A DNA stretch of 64,000 nucleotides from CBDEGU01 sp965238045 (GTDB lineage: Bacteria > Acidobacteriota > Terriglobia > Bryobacterales > UBA6623). Position numbers and translations under genes: made by a program. Shown here piece by piece: positions 26,091 through 35,159 of this stretch. The stretch lies in assembly GCA_965238045.1 (NCBI GenBank), contig CBDEGU010000011.1, forward strand, positions 372,001-436,000, written 5' to 3'. The notes under the pieces were generated by a model, which had not been told where the DNA came from, did no database searches, and saw only the letters and a program-made list of their open reading frames with translations. Numbering within the stretch: position 1 is the first letter of the stretch; the number at the start of each line of letters is the position of its first letter.

Positions 26091-26651
26091 TCATCCTGCC
26101 GGCCGATCCACCGGAGCCAGCGTCTCCTTGAGCACCTCGAAGGCGCTATAGAGCCGTGACTTCACCGTCGAAGCCGGACAGCCGAGAATCTCGGCAATCT
26201 CGTGGAACTTGAAACCCTGATAGACCTTCAGCAGCACGACTTGGCGCTGATCGTCGCTGAGGCCATCCAGGGCCTTCGCGACCGCCAAGCTCAGCTCGAT
26301 CGGATAAATCCGCGCGCCAGCCACGACGACAGGCGCGGCTTCGGCGAGTTCCGGCACCTCTTCATCCGAGGTGAACTTCTTGCGGCGAAACATCGAGATG
26401 CTCTCGTTATGCGCTATCCGAAACAGCCAGCGCGGAAAACGCTCCACGTCGTCGAGCTTGCCGAGATTCCGGTAGACCTTCAGAAAAGTGTCCTGGCACA
26501 GATCCAGGGCATCTTCGCGATGCCGCACCGTTCGCAACAGATAGTTGTAGACACGCTTTTCCCAGCGCGATACGAGGATGTTGAAAGCCTCGACATCGCC
26601 TCTGCGGGCCCGCGGAATCAGGTCACGATCTTCGACTTCCCGAAAGATCAA
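26091..26651 (-). CDS. ECF RNA polymerase sigma factor
   Basis: 186 residues from TTG 26651, with GGAG six bases upstream. Region 2 is visible at about 10-85 (RRGDVEAFNILVSRWEKRVY, ALDLCQDTFLKVYRNL, FPRWLFRIAHNESISMFRR) and region 4 at about 125-180 (LSDDQRQVVLLKVYQGFKFH, EIAEILGCPASTVKSRL). The pairing with a downstream membrane anti-sigma gene and its place at the head of the T2SS train suggest envelope-responsive control. Divergent to the ABC permease gene at 27100. Confidence 0.93.
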   Translation of the reverse strand: MIFREVEDRDLIPRARRGDVEAFNILVSRWEKRVYNYLLRTVRHREDALDLCQDTFLKVYRNLGKLDDVERFPRWLFRIAHNESISMFRRKKFTSDEEVPELAEAAPVVVAGARIYPIELSLAVAKALDGLSDDQRQVVLLKVYQGFKFHEIAEILGCPASTVKSRLYSAFEVLKETLAPVDRPAG

Positions 26652-27099
26652 GTTCGGCTCCGTACACTAGAGAGACGCCAGAGGTGGCGAAAAAGTCGAG
26701 AGGGCCGGCGCTTGCATGCGGGTCTCGAGCGACCGCCGATGAGATGGCGGGAACGCGCCAGACCGCGGAACCGGCGAGGGAGCAGACCCGCCTCGGGGGA
26801 TGTCCCACCACCGCCGTGATCTCCTGTGCGAATTGTAACACGAAGTTACACATGCAAGTATTGTGTTTTCAGCAACTTGAAACTTCGTCGCTGTTTTTCT
26901 TCACGAAGTGACGAAAAAAACGCGCGCTCATCCGTCTAATACAGTGAGCGAAAAAGGCAACATAGATAGCTGCCAGTTGCTTCTTCTTGCAAACTACAAG
27001 AGATCGGTGGCGCGGGAGGTCGGCCCGCGCCACTGTTGTTTTTAGGGCTCTTTTCCCCGCTCGTTGACACTCCGCCGTGGAACCGATACGCTGCCTTAG
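26652..27099. promoter_or_regulatory. Divergent regulatory region between the ECF sigma gene and the ABC permease
   Basis: 448 bases without a supported gene. Its middle (about 26820-26960) is much more AT-rich than the surroundings. It contains an inverted repeat TGTAAC-ACGAA-GTTACA (26834-26850), a candidate operator, and TTCGTCGC...GTGACGAA followed by seven A's (about 26887-26917), which on the minus strand would be a T-run before rather than after the stem. I cannot fix a promoter with certainty. Confidence 0.45.
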
Positions 27100-27930
27100 A
27101 TGGGCGTCGCCGAGCGGATTCCTGGTTCACATTTCGTCCGTATCCTCCTGCGAAACCGCAGTTTGATCTACCAACTGGTGCGGCGGGATTTCCAGATGCG
27201 CTATGTCGGTTCCATGGCCGGCTGGCTCTGGAGCCTGATTCATCCGCTGGTTCTGCTCGGTGTCTATACGTTCGTCTTTGTCTACGCCTTCGGCATCAAA
27301 CTGCCGCCGGAGGAGGTGACCCAGAACTATCCGCTGTTTCTGTTCGCGGGCATGCTGCCGTGGATGCTGTTTTCTGAGTCGCTGCAGCGTTCGGCCTCGG
27401 CGCTGCCCGAGTATTCCAATCTGATCAAGAAAAGCGTCTTTCCCGCCGAAGTGGTGCCGCTGACGATTTTCCTGTCGAACTTGATTAGTCATTTCCTGGC
27501 CGTGGCGCTGATGCTGGTGGCCACGGCAATCTGGCTGGGACAGGTGAGCTGGACGGTGATCATGCTGCCGTTCTATTTGCTGATCCTGGGGCTGCTGACA
27601 GTGGGGCTGTCGTGGATTGCCGCCGGGCTGCACGTGTATCTGCGGGACACGGCGCAGATTCTCAGCGTCGTCCTGACGGCCTGGTTCTGGCTGACGCCGA
27701 TTTTCCTGTACGAAGAAATCCTGCGAGACAAGTTCGACGGCCGGCTGGCGTTTCTGCTGGTGGTCAATCCGATGGCCTACATGGTGCGGTTCTACCGCTC
27801 GACGCTGCTGGGCAATGAAATCTCACCCTGGCCGGACCTGCTGCTGATGGGGCTGGTCGGCGCCCTGACGTTTGTGGCCGGCGGGTTATTCTTCCGCCGT
27901 ATGAAGCGCGGCTTCGCCGATGTGCTCTAG
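27100..27930 (+). CDS. ABC-2 type polysaccharide/polyol-phosphate export permease (Wzm/KpsM-like)
   Basis: 276 residues with six predicted membrane helices and the typical N-terminus for this family (LIYQLVRRDFQMRYVGSMAG, WLWSLIHPLVLLGVYTFVF). Further family marks are FAGMLPWMLFSESLQRSASA, SNLIKKSVFPAEVVPL and FLTPIFLYEE-like WFWLTPIFLYEEIL. These permeases export undecaprenyl-linked O-antigen or capsule chains with a Wzt-type ATPase. No ATPase gene lies in the window, which is unusual because the two are almost always adjacent. Confidence 0.88.
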   Translation: MGVAERIPGSHFVRILLRNRSLIYQLVRRDFQMRYVGSMAGWLWSLIHPLVLLGVYTFVFVYAFGIKLPPEEVTQNYPLFLFAGMLPWMLFSESLQRSASALPEYSNLIKKSVFPAEVVPLTIFLSNLISHFLAVALMLVATAIWLGQVSWTVIMLPFYLLILGLLTVGLSWIAAGLHVYLRDTAQILSVVLTAWFWLTPIFLYEEILRDKFDGRLAFLLVVNPMAYMVRFYRSTLLGNEISPWPDLLLMGLVGALTFVAGGLFFRRMKRGFADVL

Positions 27931-28114
27931 AGAACCGTTGCGGGTCCAGCCCTTGGATGGCCCCGCGGAATCCGATAAAGCGCGCCCGGTCCGCGATGCG
28001 GGCATTGACCCGCCCCGCGCGGGAAACTAGAATCAGGACGTAGCCGGTCGCCTCGGGCCTCGCGGGCCAGTTCGTTTCGCGGGGAGTTCGTGCCGGCTTT
28101 GTTGCGGCGGACCT

Positions 28115-30568
28115 ATGACTCGACAGCCTCGATCCAGATTCGTTGTTCGGCTTCTAGCCTCGCTGGTTGGGCTTTTCTGCGCCGCGAGCGGCCTGGCCGA
28201 GCCCCCGGAACTGACCGAGCTCTGGCCGCCGGGCGGACAGCGCGGGACGGCTCTCAAATTGAGGATCCGAGGCACTGGTTTCGGCGAGGAGGCGAAGGTC
28301 CGCTCCAGCGTCCCGGCGTCGTTTACTCCTCTGTCGCCCGATTCCGAGGGCAGCGGGAAGGAGCGGGAGCTACTGTTCTTGGTCGAGCTCGGGGCCGAAG
28401 CCGAACCCGGTGTCTATCCCTTGCGGATCGAAACCGAGGGCGGAATTTCCAATATCCTTCTTTTCAGCGTGAGTCCCTTCGCCGAAACCGTCGAACGGGA
28501 AACGACCGCCGGCAAGGAGGAAGCCGTCAACGATCATCCCAAGCAGGCTCAGTGGATTGAGACGCCGGTGGTGGTCAACGGCACGCTTGGCGGCGGCGAC
28601 CGGGACGTTTACCGCCTGCGCGCCAAGGCGGGGGAAAAGCTGGTCTTCGAGGTGGAGGCCCGGCGCGCCGGTTCGGCCATCGATCCGGTGATGCGCGTTC
28701 TCGACATGGCGGGCCGGGTATTGGCCCGCAACAACGACGCGCCTTCGATCGGCGTCGACTCGCGCTGTGAGGTAACGTTTCCGCGAGATGGCGATTATTT
28801 TGTCGAGCTGCACGACGCCCGTTTCAGCGACCAGGACCAGAATTTCTATCGTCTGAAGATTGGCCGGTTTGCCTACGCCGAGACGATGTTTCCGCTCGGC
28901 TGGCAGCGGGGGCGCGAGATCGAGGTGGAGCTTGGGGGCGGAAATCTGGCGGAACCGGCAAAGGTCCGGCCCGAGGCCGGTCCTGCCGGCGAGAGGGCCC
29001 ATACCACCCTGCTGCGCATTCCGGGTGCGCCGGGCAGTCTGCCGCTGCCGTTTCAACTCGGTGATGGTCCCGAGAGGATCGAACCGCGGCGCGATTCCCC
29101 GCAAGGTACTGTCGCGATCGAGCCCGGCACGGTGATGAACGGCCGCATCGCCGGCCCCGGCGAGAGGGACCGCTACCGGCTGGCGGTCGAGCCTGGCGAG
29201 GAGTGGTTCATCGAGCTGCGGAGCGGGGAGCTGGGAACGTCGCGGCTTTACGGCGTACTCTCGGTCCATGATCCCGGCGGCAAGCTGCTCGGTGTCGGCG
29301 GATACGAAGTGGGCCCGGATGACCCGAATCGCGTGGGTTCAACCTATCGCACGAACACCTATCCGTCGGTTGCGCTGAAGGCGCCCGAGGGAACGGGCGA
29401 GTTGCTGATCGAAGTCGCGGACCTGCTTGAGCGCGGTGGTCTGGGATTCGGCTACCGGCTGAGCGCCCGGCGGCATGCGCCGGACTTCTTGCTGACCATT
29501 GATACGCCTTACCTCAACATCCCTCTGAAAGGCAGCGCCGTGGTGACGGTGACGGCGGAGCGGCGGGGATTCTGGGGGCCGATCCAGCTGAGTATTCCCA
29601 ACGCGCCGGACGACCTGATCGTCGAAGGCGGTTATATTCTCGCCGAGTCGGACACGCGGCGTATCCGCCGAAAGTTTCAGCAGGGGATTCTCACGATTAC
29701 GCCCAAACCCGGCGCGCGGCGGCGGGCGTGGAACCTTGCAGTGCAAGGGGAAGGAGAAACCGGGGATGGCGGAGTACTTCGGCGCCGCGCGCGAGGCTCG
29801 GGCCTGGTGACCGAGGTCGCGGGACGAAATCAGAGACCGCTGACCGCGCAGTGGCTCAATCTGGAGCTGCCCGCCGTTACCACGCCCGCGCAGCCGGCGA
29901 TTGTCGAAGTTCTCACGCCTCGCTATGTTCGTATGATTCCGGGCATGGAGCACGAGATCCGCTGGAGCGTCGCGGCACGGCAGAGCGGCGCCGAGCTGCC
30001 GAAACGAGTGCGCATCGTTGGAAACACGGGCGGGCAGGTGACCATCAAGGATCCCAAAGAGGACCGCAAAGCAGGCAGCGGCAAGCTGCTGGTGCGAACC
30101 ACCGAGCGCACAACGGTGACCATGCTCGACTTCGCTCTCTCGGCGAAGGTGACGATCGACGGCCGTACCGAGACGCTTTTCTCCCCGGCGGTGCGGCTGG
30201 ATCTGGTGCAGGGCTATTCGGTTCATCCAGAAACCGGCGTTACGCTACTGCGGCCCGGCGGGCGGGCGGTGCTCGCGGGCAGGCTGGAGCGCGAGCCGGA
30301 CTTCCTCTCGCCGATTCATCTGAGCGCGGAGGGTCTTCCCGCGGGCGTCGAGTGCGAGGCGACGGAGCTGGCTGCCGGCGAAAATCATTTCCGTCTGGCT
30401 TGCCGCGCGGAGACTTCGGCCGAACCCGGGGCCTATGAAATCGACCTGGTCTCTCGCTCGACGCTCTCAGGACCCAGAGACACGAAAGTTCCCTACAAGA
30501 TTGCTCCGGTGCGCACACGGCTGGAGATTTCCGGCGACGCCGCCCCAGGCCGGCGCGCCGAGCGGTAG
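28115..30568 (+). CDS. Secreted multi-domain protein with IPT/TIG-like and PPC domains
   Basis: 817 residues. Signal peptide (about 8-28, RFVVRLLASLVGLFCAASG). An IPT/TIG-like domain (about 30-120, LWPPGGQRGTALKLRIRGTG) is followed by two pre-peptidase C-terminal (PPC) domains (about 150-250, GGGDRDVYRLRAKAGEKLVF; and about 335-440, GPGERDRYRLAVEPGEEWFI), then beta-sandwich-rich sequence. Similar proteins are frequent in Planctomycetes and Acidobacteria and probably sit at the cell surface; no catalytic domain is visible. The stop TAG is the first codon-sized unit of a palindromic repeat (30566-30747). Confidence 0.75.
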   Translation: MTRQPRSRFVVRLLASLVGLFCAASGLAEPPELTELWPPGGQRGTALKLRIRGTGFGEEAKVRSSVPASFTPLSPDSEGSGKERELLFLVELGAEAEPGVYPLRIETEGGISNILLFSVSPFAETVERETTAGKEEAVNDHPKQAQWIETPVVVNGTLGGGDRDVYRLRAKAGEKLVFEVEARRAGSAIDPVMRVLDMAGRVLARNNDAPSIGVDSRCEVTFPRDGDYFVELHDARFSDQDQNFYRLKIGRFAYAETMFPLGWQRGREIEVELGGGNLAEPAKVRPEAGPAGERAHTTLLRIPGAPGSLPLPFQLGDGPERIEPRRDSPQGTVAIEPGTVMNGRIAGPGERDRYRLAVEPGEEWFIELRSGELGTSRLYGVLSVHDPGGKLLGVGGYEVGPDDPNRVGSTYRTNTYPSVALKAPEGTGELLIEVADLLERGGLGFGYRLSARRHAPDFLLTIDTPYLNIPLKGSAVVTVTAERRGFWGPIQLSIPNAPDDLIVEGGYILAESDTRRIRRKFQQGILTITPKPGARRRAWNLAVQGEGETGDGGVLRRRARGSGLVTEVAGRNQRPLTAQWLNLELPAVTTPAQPAIVEVLTPRYVRMIPGMEHEIRWSVAARQSGAELPKRVRIVGNTGGQVTIKDPKEDRKAGSGKLLVRTTERTTVTMLDFALSAKVTIDGRTETLFSPAVRLDLVQGYSVHPETGVTLLRPGGRAVLAGRLEREPDFLSPIHLSAEGLPAGVECEATELAAGENHFRLACRAETSAEPGAYEIDLVSRSTLSGPRDTKVPYKIAPVRTRLEISGDAAPGRRAER

Positions 30569-30747
30569 CCCGCATTTCTCACCACCTGACGCCCGAAGCC
30601 CGCGATAGGCCCGCCATTACTTCGTTGCGCTTGCTCGCCGTGCTCGACGTACAGTCAAGTACGCTTGCGCTCGTCAAGCGGCGCGCGCCTCGTACTGACG
30701 GGCCTCTCGCGCACTTCGCATCGCCACGTGGTGAGAAAAGCGGGCTA
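30566..30747. repeat. Full 182-bp palindromic interspersed repeat, copy B
   Basis: Same orientation as copy A, beginning TAGCCCGCATTTCTCACC and ending GGTGAGAAAAGCGGGCTA with perfect outer 8-bp complementarity. The core GACGTACAGTCAAGTACG is the centre of a long imperfect hairpin. Its TAG is the stop codon of the PPC protein gene. The remaining 146 bases to 30893 show no gene or clear signal. Confidence 0.9.
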
Positions 30748-30893
30748 GCGGTCTCGGCCGCCCAAGGCTGGGCAGCCACTCCGAAAGGGTATAGGGGCGG
30801 GGTATGGCTCGGTTGTGCGGTGGCGGGTTCGCCGGGCTTTGGCGGGGGCTGTGCGCCGGGATCTGTTTACGAAGGAAGGGCGATCGGGCTTAA

Positions 30894-31589
30894 TTAGGAG
30901 GTGTTCCCGGCGTGAGCCTTGACTTCATCCTCGTCGTAGTAGTCCACCTTGTGAAGAGGCATGACAACGCTTGAGAGCAGGTTCAGCAGGTGGCCCCCGA
31001 TGCGCTTGTAGTAGCGTACGCCCAGGACGAGAGCGGTGATTTTGCCGGCGTCGTAGTCGAGCCGGGCGATGCGGGCAAGCAGACCATCGGCGCGGCGGGC
31101 CACGTCCTTGCCTTGGGCGATGAGGACCAGCGCCCGCTCGCGATCGGATTGGACGAAGACCTCCGCCGCGGCCCGGAAGGAGTTCTCGATCGTGGCGCGC
31201 ATCTCTCGCAGTTCCGCGACGACCTCGTCCTCGGGCAATTCGCCGACGTAAATATCGACCACCTCACTGAGATTTTTGGTGTAGTCGCCAATGCGCTCGA
31301 CGTCTTTGACCAGGCTCATCAGCAGGAGGCAATAGGGCAGGTTTGGCGTGTTGGCGCGGACCGAGAGATGGGCGACGACGTGTTTGCGGATCGAGCGTTC
31401 CAGCACGTTCACTTCCACGTCGGACTCATAGAGTTTGGCGCGTTCTTCGGGCGTCACCGGCTTACGGAAGTAGATATCTCCGGCGGTGAGCGTCATTTCA
31501 CAGGTCAATTTCAGCATCCGGGAAAAGTCCTCGGCGATCTTCGCCAGCGGGTTATCGGATCGAAAGATCTGTAGCAGTTCGTGAAGCAT
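30894..31589 (-). CDS. PhoU-domain protein
   Basis: 231 residues from ATG 31589 (GGGAGG six bases upstream; the frame opens further at 31646 without homology). All-helical with two PhoU-like three-helix bundles: LSVRANTPNLPYCLLLMSLV and KDVERIGDYTKNLSEVVDIY (the ERIGDY motif binds metal in PhoU), and YYKRIGGHLLNLLSSVVMPL. It lies ten bases after a Na/Pi cotransporter gene, so it probably modulates that transporter rather than a Pst system. Confidence 0.87.
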   Translation of the reverse strand: MLHELLQIFRSDNPLAKIAEDFSRMLKLTCEMTLTAGDIYFRKPVTPEERAKLYESDVEVNVLERSIRKHVVAHLSVRANTPNLPYCLLLMSLVKDVERIGDYTKNLSEVVDIYVGELPEDEVVAELREMRATIENSFRAAAEVFVQSDRERALVLIAQGKDVARRADGLLARIARLDYDAGKITALVLGVRYYKRIGGHLLNLLSSVVMPLHKVDYYDEDEVKAHAGNTS

Positions 31590-31599
31590 GAGAACCTCC

Positions 31600-32751
31600 C
31601 TATTGTAACCACCGATTGAGAAATGCGAAGGCGGCCGGTAAAGCATAGAACATAATCAAGATATAGAGTATCGCCCATCTTCTCGAACGTACGGCGAACT
31701 CGGCGAAGCGCCTGGCCAGCATCAGCGGAATGCGCCGGGTGGCCCTGAGCGGATAGACCATGACCGTTCCGGTCAGGTTGAACAGGAGATGGACCAGGGC
31801 GATGGCGACGCCCATGCTCGCGTTGCCGCCCGAGACGGCCATCGAAGCGAGCAAGGCCGTGACGGTGGTTCCGATGTTCGCCCCCAGGGTAATGGGAAAC
31901 GCTTGCTCGAGGGTGATGAGTCCCGCGCCGGCCAGTGGCACCAGGAGCGAAGTGGTGATCGAACTCGACTGAACCATTACGGTCATGATCATGCCGACCA
32001 GCAAGGAGAGCATGGCGCTGTGGCCCAGGAATCGCGTGATGTAAACCTCAATGCGGGTCTGCATGGCCGAGCGCATGACCTTCACCAGAAGAAACAAGGC
32101 CACGAAAATCAGGGCCACGCTGAGGATCGCGACAATGGCGCCCTGGATCTGATTGGAGTCCGACAGCGATTTACCGGCTGCGATCAGCGGTTCGACGCCG
32201 GCCTTGATGGCGGCCTTGAGGGGACTTTTGAACTTGACGCCGCCCACTCCCGAGAGCAACGCGGCGAGCGTCATGGCGGTGCTCTGCAAGTAGCCGGTCA
32301 TCAATTCGAGCGGGAGCAGGACGGCGACGGTAATGAAGTTGAAAAAGTCGTGACAAGTAGCTACGGCGAAGGCGCGCCCGAACTCCCCGCGGCGTCCGAT
32401 GTGGACCAGCGAAACGGCCGTATTCGTCACGGTGGTTCCGATATTAGTCCCCATGATCATGGGGATGGCGTTGGCGATCGGCAGCGGGTTTTCCGGGGCC
32501 GCCACCAGGCCGACGATGATCGCGGTGCTTACCGAGGAACTCTGCACCAGGGTCGTGCCGAGAATTCCGACCATCAGCGCGATGAAGGGGTTTTCGGTGG
32601 CCGCGAAAAATGAATCGAGCAGGTCGCGGCCCAGCAACTTGAAGCTGGCGCCGAGGCCGCTCACACCCAAGAGAAAGATGAACAGCAGGGAAAGAACCGC
32701 CAGGAGCTTGACGAAGACTTGCGTTCCGCCGGTGGCGTCATATCGTTGCAT
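31600..32751 (-). CDS. Na/Pi cotransporter family protein
   Basis: 383 residues, strongly hydrophobic. The two inverted repeats of the family are clear: ILGTTLVQSSSVSTAIIVGL plus MIMGTNIGTTVTNT in the first half, and MTVMVQSSSITTSLLVPL plus ITLGANIGTTVTALL in the second. The QSSS motifs form the sodium and phosphate sites of SLC34-type transporters. It imports phosphate driven by sodium. Many homologues carry a fused C-terminal PhoU domain; here PhoU is a separate downstream gene. Confidence 0.93.
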   Translation of the reverse strand: MQRYDATGGTQVFVKLLAVLSLLFIFLLGVSGLGASFKLLGRDLLDSFFAATENPFIALMVGILGTTLVQSSSVSTAIIVGLVAAPENPLPIANAIPMIMGTNIGTTVTNTAVSLVHIGRRGEFGRAFAVATCHDFFNFITVAVLLPLELMTGYLQSTAMTLAALLSGVGGVKFKSPLKAAIKAGVEPLIAAGKSLSDSNQIQGAIVAILSVALIFVALFLLVKVMRSAMQTRIEVYITRFLGHSAMLSLLVGMIMTVMVQSSSITTSLLVPLAGAGLITLEQAFPITLGANIGTTVTALLASMAVSGGNASMGVAIALVHLLFNLTGTVMVYPLRATRRIPLMLARRFAEFAVRSRRWAILYILIMFYALPAAFAFLNRWLQ

Positions 32752-32840
32752 GGATTTTCGGAGTTGTTCCTGGTCTGGGCGCGATCACGCCTGCCCGGAA
32801 GAGCCGGTGGATCGATTCGAATAGGAACATCACTGGCTCT

Positions 32841-33656
32841 TCAGAGGGCGTCTTGGGTCAGCACCGGGAGGAGTTCGAAGACTTCGGGAATCGCCGGCGG
32901 TTTCTCTTCGTTGCCGGGCAATGGGCTCTCGAGGAACCGCTGATCCAGCAGCCGGGAGGTATCGACATTCTTCATCGCCGAGAGGATATTTTCGAGTACG
33001 TGGGGGTTATGCTGTTTCGCGCTTTCGAGAAAATCCCGAATTTGCCGCCTCACCGTACCCGTCCGGAACGAACATACACAGGGCGTGATGGGGATGCCCC
33101 GCTGCTGGGCGTAGCCGGAGGTGATTTCCTCCGAGACGTAAACCAGCGGCCGAATCAGCCGGAAATCTTTCGACCGGGAGTAGGTCAGCGACGGCAGGGC
33201 GCTGAGCCGTCCGGTGTAGAGCGTGTTGCGGATTAGAGCTTCGCAAAAGTCATCCAGCGTGTGGCCGAGAGCTACGACATTCGCGCCTAGTTCCGAGGCG
33301 ATCTCATAGACGGCCCGCCGCCGGTAGCGGCTGCAAAGGTCGCAGCCGTGATCGGGCTGGTCTTCGATCAACTGGAAGGAGGGCTCATCCCGGTAGCAGG
33401 TCCACTCGACGCCGCGGGACTGCATGTACTCGGCCAGCGGCTCGATCGGGCGCAGAAACTTACCCTGCTCCACGGTAAAGGCCGATACCTGGAAGCGCAC
33501 CGGCGACTTGCGTTGCAGCGCGAGCAGGGCGTCGAGCAGCGCGAGAGAATCCTTGCCGCCCGATACGCCCACGGCAATATGGTCGCCCTCGCGAACCATG
33601 TTATAGTCGTGGATCGCTTTCCCGGTGCGTCGGAGCAAAACCTTCTGATAGTCCAT
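32841..33656 (-). CDS. ttcA: TtcA-family tRNA 2-thiocytidine synthetase-like protein
   Basis: 271 residues. PP-loop SGGKDS at residues 32-37. A CDLC motif (Cys105, Cys108) and CVC (Cys193, Cys195) stand where TtcA binds its [4Fe-4S] cluster, and LGHTLDDFCEALIRNTLYTG is the TtcA signature region. TtcA thiolates C32 of some tRNAs. A TtuA-type enzyme is the alternative but would show additional zinc-finger CxxC pairs at the ends, which are absent here. Confidence 0.85.
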   Translation of the reverse strand: MDYQKVLLRRTGKAIHDYNMVREGDHIAVGVSGGKDSLALLDALLALQRKSPVRFQVSAFTVEQGKFLRPIEPLAEYMQSRGVEWTCYRDEPSFQLIEDQPDHGCDLCSRYRRRAVYEIASELGANVVALGHTLDDFCEALIRNTLYTGRLSALPSLTYSRSKDFRLIRPLVYVSEEITSGYAQQRGIPITPCVCSFRTGTVRRQIRDFLESAKQHNPHVLENILSAMKNVDTSRLLDQRFLESPLPGNEEKPPAIPEVFELLPVLTQDAL

Positions 33657-33920
33657 GGGGTTCCCGCTAGGTGAGGGCGGCGGGCAGCGAGTGGATTGCG
33701 ATTCTGGTGGATGGCTGACGCATCGGATCTGCGCTCATTATATCGCGGACGCGGCCCTTTCTCTGTTAAGAGTTGGTTACAATATCGCAGCGGCGTGTGT
33801 CGCGGGCAGGGATTGCCGACGGCAAGGCGCCGATGCACACAGGACGTCAAAAAAACGGTGGGTGACCCCGGCGGGAAGGTTTCCTGCTTCCTCTGCTGAT
33901 TCCTGGAGAACATGATCACG

Positions 33921-33983
33921 ATGAGACGAACTGTATTTCTGCTTTTCTCGGTGCTGGTCTTCTCGGTGCTGTCGCGGGCGTAG
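33921..33983 (+). other. Orphaned signal-peptide coding segment ended by an in-frame TAG
   Basis: ATG 33921 encodes MRRTVFLLFSVLVFSVLSRA, a perfect signal peptide, then TAG (33981-33983), then in the same frame SYDLLLKGGHVIDP of the following hydrolase. The related copy at 35135 has Gln (CAA) after the equivalent Ala, so the stop most simply arose from CAG to TAG. The 264 bases before it (33657-33920) show no gene. Confidence 0.8.
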
Positions 33984-33992
33984 TCCTACGAT

Positions 33993-35159
33993 TTGCTGCT
34001 CAAGGGCGGACATGTCATCGATCCGGCCAACGGCATCGACAAGGTGATGGATGTCGCGGTGACCGGCTCGAAGATCGCGGCGGTGGCTGCTGGGATTCCA
34101 GCCGCGAAGGCCGAGAAAGTCGTCGATGTAAGCGGCCTCTACGTTACGCCCGGTCTGGTCGACATTCACGTTCACGTCTATGCCGGAACAGGCATGAAGG
34201 GCGCCTATTCGGGCGACAACAGCGTCTATCCCGACGGTTTCACCTTTCGGAGCGGTGTCACAACGGTCGTTGATGTCGGCAGTTCGGGCTGGCGCAACTT
34301 CCCGGACTTCAAACAGAGAGTCATCGACCGGGCCAAGACGCGCGTGCTTGCGATGCTCAACATCGTGGGCCTGGGCATGGGCGGCGGCGAGATCGAACAA
34401 GACCTCGATGATATGGACGCGGCGGCAACAGCGAAGATGGCCAAGCAGCACCGGGAGACGATCGTGGGCGTGAAGACGGCTCACTACGAGGGTCCCGAGT
34501 GGATCCCGGTCGACCGCGCCGTCCAAGCCGGCAAGGCGGCCGGCATTCCGGTGATGGTGGATTTCGGCATCTTTCGCGCCGAGCGACCGCATTCCGAGCT
34601 TGTGCTCGAGCACCTTCGTCCCGGCGATATGTACACGCACACTTATCTGGACCGCGTGCCGATGCTGGATGAGAACGGCAAGGTGCGTGCTTATCTATTT
34701 GAAGCGCAGAAGCGCGGTGTGAAATTCGACGTTGGTCATGGAGGCGGCAGTTTCTGGTGGCGGCAAGCTGTGCCGGCGGTTCGGCAGGGGTTCATCGCCG
34801 ATTCGATCTCGACCGACTTGCACATCGGCAGCATGAATACGGGCATGAAAGAGATGGCCAACGTGATGTCAAAATTCATCAATCTGGGCATCTCCTTAGA
34901 GGACGTGGTCAAGATGTCTACATCGAGCCCGGCGAGCCAGATACAGCGGCCCGATTTGGGAAACCTTAGCATCGGCTCCGGCGCCGACATCGCGGCCTTC
35001 CGCATGGATACGGGCGACTACGGATTTCTCGACGTCAAAAATGCCCTCTTCCAGGGGACGAAACGGCTCGTTGGCGAGCTGACCCTGCGCGACGGCAAAG
35101 TGGTGTGGGATCTGAACGGCCGCGCCGGCACGCCATGGAAGGAGCCAGGGAAGGAATAG
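33993..35159 (+). CDS. Amidohydrolase/deacetylase family metallohydrolase, paralogue 1 (signal peptide cut off by a nonsense codon)
   Basis: 388 residues if started at TTG 33993, with no good ribosome site. The catalytic barrel looks intact: HVHVY at strand 1, VGVKTAHY (likely carboxylated Lys), YTHTYLD, FDVGHGGGSF and SISTDLH, in the order expected for the D-aminoacylase/dihydroorotase-like branch with a binuclear metal site. The relatives at 35135 and 36565 are exported, so this copy was too. With the TAG at 33981 it is either a pseudogene, a cytoplasmic form, or made by readthrough. First member of a tandem array. Confidence 0.8.
   Translation: MLLKGGHVIDPANGIDKVMDVAVTGSKIAAVAAGIPAAKAEKVVDVSGLYVTPGLVDIHVHVYAGTGMKGAYSGDNSVYPDGFTFRSGVTTVVDVGSSGWRNFPDFKQRVIDRAKTRVLAMLNIVGLGMGGGEIEQDLDDMDAAATAKMAKQHRETIVGVKTAHYEGPEWIPVDRAVQAGKAAGIPVMVDFGIFRAERPHSELVLEHLRPGDMYTHTYLDRVPMLDENGKVRAYLFEAQKRGVKFDVGHGGGSFWWRQAVPAVRQGFIADSISTDLHIGSMNTGMKEMANVMSKFINLGISLEDVVKMSTSSPASQIQRPDLGNLSIGSGADIAAFRMDTGDYGFLDVKNALFQGTKRLVGELTLRDGKVVWDLNGRAGTPWKEPGKE

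Noticed and set aside
26684..26911. Small plus-strand frame with an ISCANCNTKLHM segment resembling a zinc ribbon
   Set aside because: Only one CxxC pair, no ribosome site, composition changes midway into the AT-rich regulatory stretch, and it ends there. Chance is more likely.
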